From Acidobacteriota bacterium (GTDB lineage Bacteria; Acidobacteriota; JAAYUB01): a stretch of DNA of 41,025 nt. The DNA is taken from assembly GCA_016935015.1 (NCBI GenBank), contig JAFGRT010000135.1:1-41025 (forward strand). Reading direction: 5' to 3'. The position numbers and the translations under genes are program-made. The stretch's first letter is position 1. Each line of letters opens with the position of its first letter. Below the pieces are notes generated by a model. The model was not told the origin of the DNA. It ran no database searches and was given only the letters and a program-made list of their open reading frames with translations. Shown here one piece after another: positions 1 to 7,603 of the stretch.

Positions 1-235
1 CCGGTGCGCTCACCTCTCCAATCGTCTCGAAGACTTCTGGGCACAACAGGCCTCCGCTTAAAAACCCTCTTTTATGTCGCAGGCCCCTCCACGACCCGAC
101 CCCGACGCACCGCGAACGGGATTGACATCCAATTTCCTCTTTCGTCCGCAGCATTGATGTGATAAAGATATCTCATTCTAGGTAGACGATTTCCCGGTAT
201 CGCTACCGGCACTGATTCGCCATAAGGAAAACCTC
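1..235. other. Non-coding left edge and nadE leader
   Basis: No convincing gene is seen before the nadE start. A TTGACA hexamer lies at 122-127 but has no good -10 box at the usual distance, so no promoter is called. The last 45 bases contain a perfect hairpin and the nadE ribosome binding site (AAGGA at 224-228). Confidence 0.5.
194..209 (+). promoter_or_regulatory. Perfect hairpin in the nadE leader
   Basis: CCGGTA at 194-199 and TACCGG at 204-209 form a perfect 6-bp stem with a TCGC tetraloop, 26 bases before the nadE ATG. It could be an mRNA hairpin or a small operator. NAD genes in other bacteria are often repressed by NiaR or NrtR, but this site was not matched to either. Confidence 0.4.
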
Positions 236-1876
236 ATGAAAATCGCCCTGGCCCAGATCAACACCATCGTCGGTGATTTCACCGGCAACCTCGCGGTGGC
301 GCGGCGAATTCTGACGGAAGCCCGACAGGCCGGTGCTGAACTGGTCGTATTCCCCGAGCTCACTTTCGCCGGCTATCCGCCTCAGGATTTGCTGGAGAAA
401 CAGTCTTTTTTCGAAAAGAATCTGGACGCCCTGCATTCTTTTCGGCGCGACGTAAAGGGCCTGGCCGCCGTCATCGGTTATCTGGATCGCAATCCCCACA
501 GCTACGGCAAGCCGCTCTTCAATTCCGCGGCCCTACTGGAAGACGGTGAAATCCGTCAGGTCACCCACAAATGCCTGCTCCCTTCCTACGACGTCTTCGA
601 CGAAGCCCGGTATTTCGAACCCTGTGCGCAGACCCATGGCCTGTTCGATTTTCAGGGCGGGAAGATCGGTGTGACCATATGCGAAGACTTCTGGAATGAT
701 GCCGACATGTTTCCCCACCGCCTGTACAGGTACGACCCGGTGGCGGAGCTGGCCCGCCACGAACCGGCGCTGTTTATCAATATCAACGCCTCTCCCTTTT
801 CCCTCGGCAAGCCGTTGTTCCGCGAAAAGTTACTGACCCATGCCGCCCGGAAATACAACACTCCTGTCATCATGGTTAACCAGGTGGGCGGCTACGACGA
901 AATTATCTTTGACGGCAACAGTCTCGCCGTCGACGACACCGGGAAGGTAATCGCCCGTTGTCCTGAATTTGCCGAAGAACTGAAGGTGGTGGATCTGTCC
1001 CGTTCCAACAGCGCCGTGCCCTACGAATCCCCCCCACTTGCTGAACAAATCTTCCGCGCCTTGCGATTGGGTATTCATGACTATTCCCGCAAGTGCGGTT
1101 TTCGGAAGGCGGTGATCGGCCTCAGCGGCGGCATCGATTCCGCCCTGGTGGCCTGTCTCGCCGCCGATGCTCTCGGACCGCAGAACATCCTCGGAGTGGC
1201 CATGCCCTCCATGTTCAATTCGCCGGAATCCGTCGAAGATGCCCGCCGCCTGGCAGAAAACCTGGGGATCCGCTTCCAGGTGATTCCAATCCGGGAAATT
1301 TACGACGTCTACATCCAGGATCTGGCCTCGGCCTTCGAGAATCGGCCGTTCGACGCCACCGAAGAGAATCTGCAGGCTCGCATTCGGGGCAATATCCTGA
1401 TGGCGCTATCCAACAAGTTCGGGTATCTTCTGCTCAGCACCGGCAACAAATCGGAGCTGGCCGTGGGATATTCCACCCTGTACGGTGACATGTGCGGCGG
1501 GCTGGCCGTGATTGCCGATTTGCTGAAGACCCAGGTTTATGAAGTCAGCCACTGGATCAACCGGCAACAGGAAATCATCCCCCGCTCCACCCTGACCAAA
1601 CCCCCCTCCGCCGAACTGCGCCCTAACCAGAAGGATCAGGATGACCTGCCGCCGTATGAAGTGCTGGATGACATCCTGTCGCTGTATATCGAGGAACAGC
1701 TCTCCCTGGCCGCCATCGTCGGCCGGGGGTTTGATCCGGCTTTGGTGCGGCGAATCATCACCATGGTGGATCGGAACGAATACAAACGTCGCCAGGCTCC
1801 GCCCTGTCTCAGGATCACCGGCAAGGCCTTCGGATTGGGCCGTCGGTTTCCCATCGTCCAGAAATTTCAATACTGA
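236..1876 (+). CDS. nadE: Glutamine-dependent NAD+ synthetase
   Basis: This enzyme catalyses the last step of NAD+ synthesis, amidating deamido-NAD+ with ammonia released from glutamine and with ATP. The 546-residue protein has the two expected domains. The N-terminal nitrilase-like glutaminase (about 1-260) shows the Glu-Lys-Cys triad as E41 (FPELTFAG), K112 (HKCLLPSYDVF) and C149 (TICEDFW). The C-terminal synthetase (about 275-546) shows the ATP-pyrophosphatase P-loop SGGIDSA at 297-303 and STGNKSE. Length fits the two-domain family. The ATG at 236 is preceded by AAGGA with good spacing. It appears monocistronic, with a separate promoter starting the next gene. Confidence 0.97.
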   Translation: MKIALAQINTIVGDFTGNLAVARRILTEARQAGAELVVFPELTFAGYPPQDLLEKQSFFEKNLDALHSFRRDVKGLAAVIGYLDRNPHSYGKPLFNSAALLEDGEIRQVTHKCLLPSYDVFDEARYFEPCAQTHGLFDFQGGKIGVTICEDFWNDADMFPHRLYRYDPVAELARHEPALFININASPFSLGKPLFREKLLTHAARKYNTPVIMVNQVGGYDEIIFDGNSLAVDDTGKVIARCPEFAEELKVVDLSRSNSAVPYESPPLAEQIFRALRLGIHDYSRKCGFRKAVIGLSGGIDSALVACLAADALGPQNILGVAMPSMFNSPESVEDARRLAENLGIRFQVIPIREIYDVYIQDLASAFENRPFDATEENLQARIRGNILMALSNKFGYLLLSTGNKSELAVGYSTLYGDMCGGLAVIADLLKTQVYEVSHWINRQQEIIPRSTLTKPPSAELRPNQKDQDDLPPYEVLDDILSLYIEEQLSLAAIVGRGFDPALVRRIITMVDRNEYKRRQAPPCLRITGKAFGLGRRFPIVQKFQY

Positions 1877-1963
1877 GTCGCCACCAAAATCGACCCGTTA
1901 TCACACGGTGTCATCCTGTTCAGCCTTCCGGCATGCAAAAGTTTCCCTTCCCCCAGCTGACGT

Positions 1964-1992
1964 TTGGCCGGAGAACGACTTTGATGTAGAAT
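1964..1992 (+). promoter_or_regulatory. Promoter for the YkgJ-like gene
   Basis: TTGGCC (1964-1969), a 17-base spacer and TAGAAT (1987-1992) make a good vegetative promoter. The predicted transcription start is at about 1999-2000, which coincides with the A of the next ATG. The transcript may therefore be leaderless. Confidence 0.5.
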
Positions 1993-2010
1993 TGGATTGA
2001 TGATCCAATT
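1990..2010. repeat. Inverted repeat spanning a start codon
   Basis: AATTGGAT (1990-1997) and ATCCAATT (2003-2010) are perfect 8-bp arms around TGATG (1998-2002), which contains the start ATG at 2000. The repeat overlaps the promoter -10 box and the predicted transcription start, as a repressor operator would. If transcribed from further upstream it would put the start codon in a hairpin loop. Confidence 0.6.
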
Positions 2011-2602
2011 AATCCCGGATAGCATGCTTCCTATCGGCGCGGCGTCTGTCTTTCACTGGACTGACATGCTGGTATTTCTGACACTAATCTTCCTGGCCGT
2101 GATCCTCTATTTTCTAAGTGTGCATTTCCCTTCGGTGCGTCGGATCATTATGCGTGCGGCCTATATCGGTCTGCGGCCCATCATCTGGATTTCACGAGCC
2201 ATGGACTCACTGGTACGACTGTTCCAGCGACCGCGGTGGCATATCACCGGCCGCTGCCTCACATGCGGGCAATGCTGTCACCTGCTGGCCATGGGTCTCT
2301 CGCCTTTCCTGGTACGCCGGCCCTACCTGCAGGACATCATCCGCTGGTACTATGAGATCAACTATGGATTCCATTTCGAAGGCCTGGCCGAGGGCCGCTG
2401 GATGCTGTTTTGCTGCCCCCATCTCGACCGGAAGAACCATTGCCGCATCTATCGCCGTCGCCCGCGTATCTGCCGGGAATATCCTTCACCCTATCAGGCG
2501 ACCCGTCCGGATGTTCCGCCGCTGTGCGGCTACCAGGTCCATGCTTCGATACAAAATCAAGTCGACCCACTCATGCCCGGAGCAGGGAGGCGTTCACCAT
2601 GA
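2000..2602 (+). CDS. YkgJ-type Cys-cluster protein with one membrane helix
   Basis: This 200-residue protein has a probable membrane helix at about 23-43 and a cytoplasmic Cys-rich domain. The domain carries CLTCGQCC (C86, C89, C92, C93), then CC at 138-139, C148 in HCRIY and C158 in RICREYPS, plus C176. This pattern defines the YkgJ (CxxCxxCC) family, thought to bind Zn or an Fe-S cluster; no biochemical role is established. The ATG at 2000 sits just after a -10 box and has no Shine-Dalgarno sequence. An in-frame TTG at 1997 is the alternative start. The stop overlaps the ATG of the next gene (ATGA), implying coupled translation and a shared role with that methyltransferase. Confidence 0.8.
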   Translation: MIQLIPDSMLPIGAASVFHWTDMLVFLTLIFLAVILYFLSVHFPSVRRIIMRAAYIGLRPIIWISRAMDSLVRLFQRPRWHITGRCLTCGQCCHLLAMGLSPFLVRRPYLQDIIRWYYEINYGFHFEGLAEGRWMLFCCPHLDRKNHCRIYRRRPRICREYPSPYQATRPDVPPLCGYQVHASIQNQVDPLMPGAGRRSP

Positions 2603-3237
2603 AGCAGACATGCACTCTCGAGGAGATCGCCATCCTTTTGAATGAGTTGTATGACGGTCTGTCCGGTCACGGGATTAGTCTCGCCGAGATGAATGCCGTC
2701 TGGGCTCGGGGCGCCAGCCCCCTGTACGGTGAACTCACCCCGGCCGGCGTCGACCGGCTCGGCGGAGCCATCACTCCGCCACTGGGCCTGGATGATGTTT
2801 TCTACGATCTGGGCAGCGGCATCGGCAAAATCTGTGTGCAGCTCTGTTTGGGCTCCTCCGTCGGCCGGGTCGTCGGGATCGAGCTGTCGGCCAGCCGACA
2901 CCGGCAGGCCCGTCAGGTTCATGACAATCTCCGGCGGATGGATCTACCGCTCTTCGAGACAAGCCGGTTGGAATTTGTCCAGGATGATTTTCTGGGCTGC
3001 ACAATGGCCGATGCGACAGTAATTTATCTTTGTTCATTGAGCTATAGTGAAACCCTCATGAAGGCACTGGCCCGGAAAATCAATATCGAATGCTCCCGCT
3101 TGCGCCTGGTGATCGCCGCCACGAGGTTTGCCGAGCTGGAGTGGAAGACCCCGCCTCGGCGGATACTCCTGGCGAGCACATGGAGTGACTCAGTGCCGTT
3201 TTTCTATTACACCCGGGAGATCGCCGGGCCGCCATAA
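2599..3237 (+). CDS. DOT1-like SAM-dependent methyltransferase
   Basis: A 212-residue class I methyltransferase. The SAM-binding motif I reads VFYDLGSGIGK (67-77), followed by an acidic motif II, GIELS (93-97), and FVQDDFLG as motif III. The FYDLGSGxGK form with the following QLCL helix resembles the DOT1 fold, known in eukaryotes for histone H3K79 methylation; bacterial members have mostly unknown substrates. GGGAGG lies 8 bases before the ATG at 2599, and the ATG overlaps the upstream stop by 4 bases. The coupling to a YkgJ-type protein suggests that protein, or a complex with it, as partner. The DOT1 assignment is by eye; a generic methyltransferase is the fallback. Confidence 0.8.
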   Translation: MKQTCTLEEIAILLNELYDGLSGHGISLAEMNAVWARGASPLYGELTPAGVDRLGGAITPPLGLDDVFYDLGSGIGKICVQLCLGSSVGRVVGIELSASRHRQARQVHDNLRRMDLPLFETSRLEFVQDDFLGCTMADATVIYLCSLSYSETLMKALARKINIECSRLRLVIAATRFAELEWKTPPRRILLASTWSDSVPFFYYTREIAGPP

Positions 3238-3337
3238 TTCCCGGCATCCGGATCGAACCGGGGGAGTGAAAATAACGTCAATCACCTAAACTGCGGTAAT
3301 GTCAAAACAGAACGATAAACACCGCAGGGAGGGAGTC

Positions 3338-3946
3338 ATGAAAAAACTGGCCTTGTTCATGTTTCTGGCCGGCACCTGCACCATGCTCGCCACTGCCCAG
3401 GCTCGCTGGTATTCGTTCCATCCCCGGGTGGAAATCTTCGGACATCTGGGTTCCCAGTCACTTTTTGAGGACTTCTACCGGACCACCGAACTCGATTACG
3501 GCGCCGCCATCGGCGTCTACATTACCGACAACGCCGAAGTGGAATTCGACTTCAGTTACGCCTCGGGTTTTGAGCAACGGGTATCCATTTCCGATGGAGG
3601 CTCTGGTTTTTATCTCGCGGAAATTTCCCGCAAACATTACTGGACCGAGGTGAACTTTCTGTATCATTACGTCAGTGACGGCCCTTTTCGGCCTTATCTT
3701 CTCGGCGGAGTGGGCAATGCCCACCGCCAAGTGACGGAAGCGCCCGTTGAACCCATCTTTGTGGGCGGCAAACAGCCTCCCGACGAATTTGTCGACTATT
3801 CTGAGAACAAATTCACCTATGGATTCGGCACCGGGGCAAAAATTTTTCTCGGCAAGAACTTCGCCATACGCTTTGAATACAAGTATACCGGCATGGGTGG
3901 CGACGCCACCCATCGCGTGCGCGGCGGAATCAGCCTGCTGTTTTGA
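3338..3946 (+). CDS. Outer-membrane beta-barrel protein
   Basis: A 202-residue exported protein. It has a signal peptide at about 1-22 (MKKLALFMFLAGTC, cleaved near AQA-RW), then a series of alternating amphipathic strands such as AVGVYI-like and FRPYLLGGVGN segments. It ends in ISLLF with a C-terminal Phe, the usual recognition signal of the BAM assembly machinery. Size and pattern fit the small 8-stranded OmpA/OmpW-like porin-family barrels. GGGAGGGAG ends 2 bases before the ATG at 3338. An in-frame upstream ATG at 3299 lacks a ribosome site and would bury the signal peptide. Ligand and function are unknown. Confidence 0.8.
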   Translation: MKKLALFMFLAGTCTMLATAQARWYSFHPRVEIFGHLGSQSLFEDFYRTTELDYGAAIGVYITDNAEVEFDFSYASGFEQRVSISDGGSGFYLAEISRKHYWTEVNFLYHYVSDGPFRPYLLGGVGNAHRQVTEAPVEPIFVGGKQPPDEFVDYSENKFTYGFGTGAKIFLGKNFAIRFEYKYTGMGGDATHRVRGGISLLF

Positions 3947-4077
3947 ACGGCCCGGCGGCGCCCGATTCACGTCTGCTCTTGAATGGATCCTCTTCCCGGA
4001 ATTCAGCCGGAGTTCGGATTGTTCCTGAAACGTCCGCGGCACTCTATGGGAAATAGTGGTTCCTGCCTCCAGACCTC

Positions 4078-4106
4078 TTGACTGCACATTCGTTTCTCCA
4101 TAAAAT
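4078..4106 (+). promoter_or_regulatory. Promoter for htpG
   Basis: TTGACT (4078-4083), exactly 17 bases, then TAAAAT (4101-4106) form a near-consensus vegetative promoter. The predicted start at about 4113 leaves a leader of some 58 bases before htpG. No heat-shock-specific sigma-32 or CIRCE pattern was noticed. Confidence 0.7.
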
Positions 4107-4170
4107 TTTCATTCGGAGTTCGGGCTGACGGCCCACCGGTCATGATGAACATCTGCAGGAGGGAAACAAA

Positions 4171-6120
4171 ATGGCCAATCGAAAAACCCACAAATTCAAA
4201 ACAGAAGTCCAGCAGCTGCTGAACTTGATCATTCATTCCTTGTATTCCAACAAGGAGATTTTCTTGCGGGAACTGATCTCCAATGCCTCCGACGCCCTGG
4301 ACAAGCTGCGTTTCAGGTCCCAGACGGAGCCCGCCATCCTGGGGGATGATTCGGACCTCAACATTCAGATCATTCCCGACCCGGAGGCCAATACGCTGGA
4401 GATCCGTGACAACGGCATCGGCATGACCTACCAGGAAGTTCGCGACAATATCGGCACCATCGCCCACAGCGGCTCCGTCGAATTCCTGAAACTGATGCAG
4501 AAGGCCGAGCAGCCGGTGGCCACCGAACTGATCGGCCAGTTCGGCGTCGGGTTTTACAGTGCCTTCATGGTGGCCGACAAAGTCACCCTGATCACCCGGC
4601 CACCCGACTCCTCCACGGCTACCCGTTGGGAATCGGTCGGTGACGGAAGCTACTCCATCGAGGAGACGGAGAAGGATTCCCGCGGCACGTCCGTCATCCT
4701 GCACCTGAAAGACGCCGGGACCAACGGTCAGGATTTCACCCAGGAATGGGTGATCCGCTCCATCATCAAGAAGCACTCCGATTTTATCAATTACCCCATC
4801 ACCATGGCGGTGGAGCGAGCGGAAACCGCCATGGATAAAGAAGGTAAGCCGGTAGAAATCCTGGACAAAAACGGGAAACCCGCGGTGCAAACCCGGAAGA
4901 CGCGCCAGGAGGAAACCCTGAATTCCATGAAGGCCCTTTGGGTAAAGCCCAAGAGTGAAGTGACCGAGGAGGAGTACAACGAGTTCTATACCCATCTGAC
5001 ACATGATCCCGAGCCTCCCCTGGCCCGGCTCCACGTCAAGATGGAAGGTGTCACGGAATATTTTGCCCTTTTGTACATCCCCTCCAAGCCACCCTTCGAT
5101 CTTTTCTTCCGGGAGCGGAAACATGGCATCGACCTCTATTGCAAACGCGTATTTGTCATGCACAACTGTGAAGAACTGATGCCCGAGTATCTGCGTTTCA
5201 TCCGCGGCGTGGCCGATTCGTCCGACCTCGATCTGAACGTCAGCCGGGAAATGTTGCAGCAAAACCAGTTGGTGACCAACATGCGAAGAAACCTGGTGAA
5301 GAAGGTGCTTGATCTCCTCGAAAACCTGGAAGCCGAACGATACGAACACTTTTACGAGGCGTTCGCGCCTGTCCTGAAGGAGGGGATTCCCACCGACTGG
5401 GAGAACCGGGACAAGCTGGCTGAACTGTTGCGTTTCAAATCCACCAAATCCGATGGCCAATGGATTTCGCTGGCGGATTACATCCATCACATGCCAAAAC
5501 AACAAACGGAGATCTACTACCTGACCGGCGAGAAGATGTCCACACTGCTCAATAACCCGGCGCTGGAGATACTCCGCGAGAAGGACTACGAAGTCCTGCT
5601 CATGACCGATCCCGTCGATGAATTCGTGGTGCAAACCATGACCGAATACAAGGGCAAACCCTTTCGCAGCGTAGAGAAAGGAGACCTCGGGCTGGAAAGG
5701 ATCGACACCAAGAAAAGAGAAGAATATTCCGACTTGTTCACCTTCATCCAGTCCGTTCTGGCGGATCAGGTCAAGGAAGTCCGGGTTTCCGGACGTCTCA
5801 AGGGATCCGTTGTTTGCCTCGCCGGCGATCCCCAAGACATCAGCGCCTATATGGAAAAAATCCTGCGGGCCACCGGGCAGGAAGTGCCGGCCGGCAAACG
5901 TATTCTGGAGATCAACATCGATCACCCGCTGGTCACGAAGCTGGACGTACTGCTCAAGGAAAACAGGGATAATCCCGCCCTGAAGGATTATTGCCGAATG
6001 CTCTACGACCTGGCCGTCATCGGCGAAGGCGGGAAGATCGAAAATCCTGGCCATTTCAGCCGGCTCATGGGCGAAATGATGTCCCAGGCCCTCTACCAGC
6101 AGGCGGCAAAAAACAGCTGA
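4171..6120 (+). CDS. htpG: HSP90-family chaperone HtpG
   Basis: An ATP-dependent dimeric cytoplasmic chaperone that acts late in folding and remodelling of client proteins. The 649-residue protein has the GHKL ATPase domain at the N-terminus with ELISNASDALDKLRF, DNGIGM, GTIAHSG and IGQFGVGFYSAF, then the middle domain with the catalytic arginine region (SDLDLNVSREMLQQ), and the C-terminal dimerisation domain. Length is normal for bacterial HtpG (about 620-650). GCAGGAGGG precedes the ATG at 4171. It has its own promoter and looks monocistronic. Confidence 0.98.
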   Translation: MANRKTHKFKTEVQQLLNLIIHSLYSNKEIFLRELISNASDALDKLRFRSQTEPAILGDDSDLNIQIIPDPEANTLEIRDNGIGMTYQEVRDNIGTIAHSGSVEFLKLMQKAEQPVATELIGQFGVGFYSAFMVADKVTLITRPPDSSTATRWESVGDGSYSIEETEKDSRGTSVILHLKDAGTNGQDFTQEWVIRSIIKKHSDFINYPITMAVERAETAMDKEGKPVEILDKNGKPAVQTRKTRQEETLNSMKALWVKPKSEVTEEEYNEFYTHLTHDPEPPLARLHVKMEGVTEYFALLYIPSKPPFDLFFRERKHGIDLYCKRVFVMHNCEELMPEYLRFIRGVADSSDLDLNVSREMLQQNQLVTNMRRNLVKKVLDLLENLEAERYEHFYEAFAPVLKEGIPTDWENRDKLAELLRFKSTKSDGQWISLADYIHHMPKQQTEIYYLTGEKMSTLLNNPALEILREKDYEVLLMTDPVDEFVVQTMTEYKGKPFRSVEKGDLGLERIDTKKREEYSDLFTFIQSVLADQVKEVRVSGRLKGSVVCLAGDPQDISAYMEKILRATGQEVPAGKRILEINIDHPLVTKLDVLLKENRDNPALKDYCRMLYDLAVIGEGGKIENPGHFSRLMGEMMSQALYQQAAKNS

Positions 6121-6150
6121 GCCTCGCCCGCCCCACCAGGCGACATGGCC

Positions 6151-6189
6151 GGAGCGGACGGCGGCGATGATGACCGGCCAGCCCGCTCC
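6151..6189 (+). terminator. Possible terminator hairpin after htpG
   Basis: GGAGCGG (6151-6157) can pair with CCGCTCC (6183-6189), and GGCCGG overlapping the left arm can pair with CCGGCC inside. The structure lies 30 bases past the htpG stop and before the ppk2 promoter. No T-tract follows, so intrinsic termination is uncertain. Confidence 0.3.
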
Positions 6190-6235
6190 AGAGGACACCT
6201 TCCCCTAATTTCTGAATCCGTCCATGAATATTCCA

Positions 6236-6263
6236 TTGCAAATTCCGGGTAATCTGCTACCAT
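6236..6263 (+). promoter_or_regulatory. Promoter for the PPK2 gene
   Basis: TTGCAA (6236-6241) is 16 bases from TACCAT (6258-6263), and TGC just before the -10 gives an extended -10. The predicted start at about 6270 leaves a short leader that holds the CAGGAGG ribosome site at 6289-6294. Confidence 0.45.
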
Positions 6264-6298
6264 TGAATTACTTACTCCCAGTGTATTCAGGAGGTTCC

Positions 6299-7168
6299 AT
6301 GGATTACACCCAATTCAGGGTTCGCCCTGACGAAACGCTGTCTCTGAAAAAAAGGGATCCCGATTTCACCGGCGATTTCAAGGACAAGTCGGCCGCGCGC
6401 GAAAAACTGGAAAAAGATGTGGAGAAGCTGGCGGCCCTTCAGGAAGTGCTGTATGCCGACAATCGGTATGCGTTGCTCATCATTTTTCAAGCCATGGACG
6501 CCGCCGGCAAGGACGGCGCCATCGAGCACGTTATGTCCGGGATCAACCCCCAGGGATGCCAGGTCTTTAGTTTCAAGGCACCTTCAGCCGAAGAACTGGA
6601 CCATGATTTCCTGTGGCGATGCATGAAAGCATTGCCCGAGCGGGGCAGGATCGGTATTTTCAACCGCTCCTACTATGAAGAAGTCCTCATTGTCCGGGTT
6701 CATCCGGAAATTGTGAAATCGCAGAAATTACCGGCGGACACCGATTGGAAAAATATCTGGAAAGATCGCTTTGAGGATATCAACCATTTCGAACGTTACC
6801 TTGTCCGCAACGGTATCGTGGTGGTGAAATTCTTTTTGCATATTTCCCGCAAGGAACAGAAGGAACGCTTCCTGGCCCGCATCCACACACCGGAAAAAAA
6901 CTGGAAATTCTCCCTGGCGGATGTCGAGGAAAGAAAGCACTGGCAAAAATACATGAAAGCATACGAGGCCGCCATCGCCGCCACCAGCACAAAATGGGCA
7001 CCCTGGTACGTGATCCCCGGGGACCACAAATGGTTCGCCCGGGTGGCCATTGCCGATATCCTGATTCATACCCTGAAATCTCTGCCGCTGAAATTCCCGG
7101 AAGTCACCGCGGAGCATCTAAAGGAAATCGAAGTGGCGAAAAAAATGCTGGAAGAAGAAGACGAATAA
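6299..7168 (+). CDS. PPK2-family polyphosphate:nucleotide phosphotransferase
   Basis: This enzyme uses inorganic polyphosphate to phosphorylate nucleotides (AMP and/or ADP), or the reverse. The 289-residue protein has Walker A MDAAGKDG at 66-73, the following HVMSGINPQGCQV, the FKAPSAEELDHDFLWR stretch, Walker B region GIFNRSYYEEVLIVRVHPE, and the lid and C-terminal TSTKWAPWYVIPGDHKW. These match the one-domain PPK2 group described as PPK2-related type 1, which includes enzymes that phosphorylate both AMP and ADP. Substrate preference cannot be read from the sequence. CAGGAGG precedes the ATG at 6299; an upstream in-frame ATG at 6224 lies before the predicted promoter and is unlikely. Confidence 0.93.
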   Translation: MDYTQFRVRPDETLSLKKRDPDFTGDFKDKSAAREKLEKDVEKLAALQEVLYADNRYALLIIFQAMDAAGKDGAIEHVMSGINPQGCQVFSFKAPSAEELDHDFLWRCMKALPERGRIGIFNRSYYEEVLIVRVHPEIVKSQKLPADTDWKNIWKDRFEDINHFERYLVRNGIVVVKFFLHISRKEQKERFLARIHTPEKNWKFSLADVEERKHWQKYMKAYEAAIAATSTKWAPWYVIPGDHKWFARVAIADILIHTLKSLPLKFPEVTAEHLKEIEVAKKMLEEEDE

Positions 7169-7217
7169 AGGTGAGACAGAAGCATGGCCGGGCGTCAGCT
7201 GATTCTCTGAAGGAAGA

Positions 7218-7490
7218 TCAGCCCGCCAGCCGAATCTCATCCACTACCGCCACCACGGCCCGGTTGAGGGGGGCTTTTTCCTTACCCACGGCCTGCCAGG
7301 TGGACCAGCCCTCCATCATGACCAGCACTAGGTCACCCGGCCCGGCATCCACCGCATCCACGGCCATCAGCGGATGGCCGTGCGGTTCAAGCGCGATGGA
7401 CAGCGGCTGCACGTAGAGGAGCTTCAATCCCTGGTATGGGGGGATTTTATGGTCGGATTCGATGTTGCCCACAACCCGTGCGAAAATCAT
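7218..7490 (-). CDS. EutN/CcmL-family microcompartment vertex protein (BMC-P), copy 1
   Basis: A 90-residue protein of the family whose pentamers cap the vertices of carboxysomes and metabolosomes. The family pattern is visible: ARVVGN at the start, GLKLLYVQPL, GHPLMAVDAVDAGPGDLVLVM, and a terminal VVAVVDEI. It is transcribed away from a second family member 113 bases off. No hexameric BMC shell gene or typical cargo enzyme lies in the window, so it is an orphan or satellite gene. The ATG at 7490 has no Shine-Dalgarno sequence and a TATAAT box only about 9 bases upstream, which suggests a leaderless mRNA. It converges on ppk2 with a 49-base gap. Confidence 0.85.
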   Translation of the reverse strand: MIFARVVGNIESDHKIPPYQGLKLLYVQPLSIALEPHGHPLMAVDAVDAGPGDLVLVMMEGWSTWQAVGKEKAPLNRAVVAVVDEIRLAG

Positions 7491-7492
7491 TG

Positions 7493-7521
7493 TTGGCTAT
7501 TATAAGGGTTTTGTGTTAAAT
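7493..7521 (+). promoter_or_regulatory. Plus-strand promoter of BMC-P copy 2
   Basis: TTGGCT (7493-7498), 17 bases, TTAAAT (7516-7521). Four of six bases match consensus in each box. It overlaps the opposing minus-strand promoter, so the two genes could compete or share regulation. Confidence 0.35.
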
Positions 7522-7526
7522 GAAAA
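7499..7526 (-). promoter_or_regulatory. Minus-strand promoter of BMC-P copy 1
   Basis: Read on the minus strand: TTTTCA (7526-7521), 16 bases, TATAAT (7504-7499). The predicted transcription start falls at about 7492-7490, at the ATG itself. Confidence 0.5.
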
Positions 7527-7532
7527 GCGCAA

Positions 7533-7573
7533 TCTATCGTTGCGGCCACTCAACCTCCGGCCGCAACGGTAGA
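7533..7573. repeat. 15-bp inverted repeat between the two BMC-P genes
   Basis: The arms at 7533-7547 (TCTATCGTTGCGGCC) and 7559-7573 (GGCCGCAACGGTAGA) are reverse complements except at one position, which would be a G-U pair in RNA. The loop is 11 bases (7548-7558). It lies in the predicted leader of BMC-P copy 2, ending 30 bases before its ATG. It could be a stable mRNA hairpin (attenuation or stability) or a dyad operator. No T-tract follows. Confidence 0.75.
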
Positions 7574-7603
7574 CGACCGGAAGACCGTAACCAGGAGATG
7601 TTC

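Noticed and set aside
2410-2598. Upstream extension of the DOT1-like methyltransferase frame
   Set aside because: It lies inside the YkgJ-like gene. The GGGAGG-preceded ATG at 2599 is the better start.
4003-6198. A 731-codon open frame on the minus strand opposite htpG
   Set aside because: It is the antisense shadow of a perfectly conserved HtpG. Its translation is low-complexity in character, with no family motifs.
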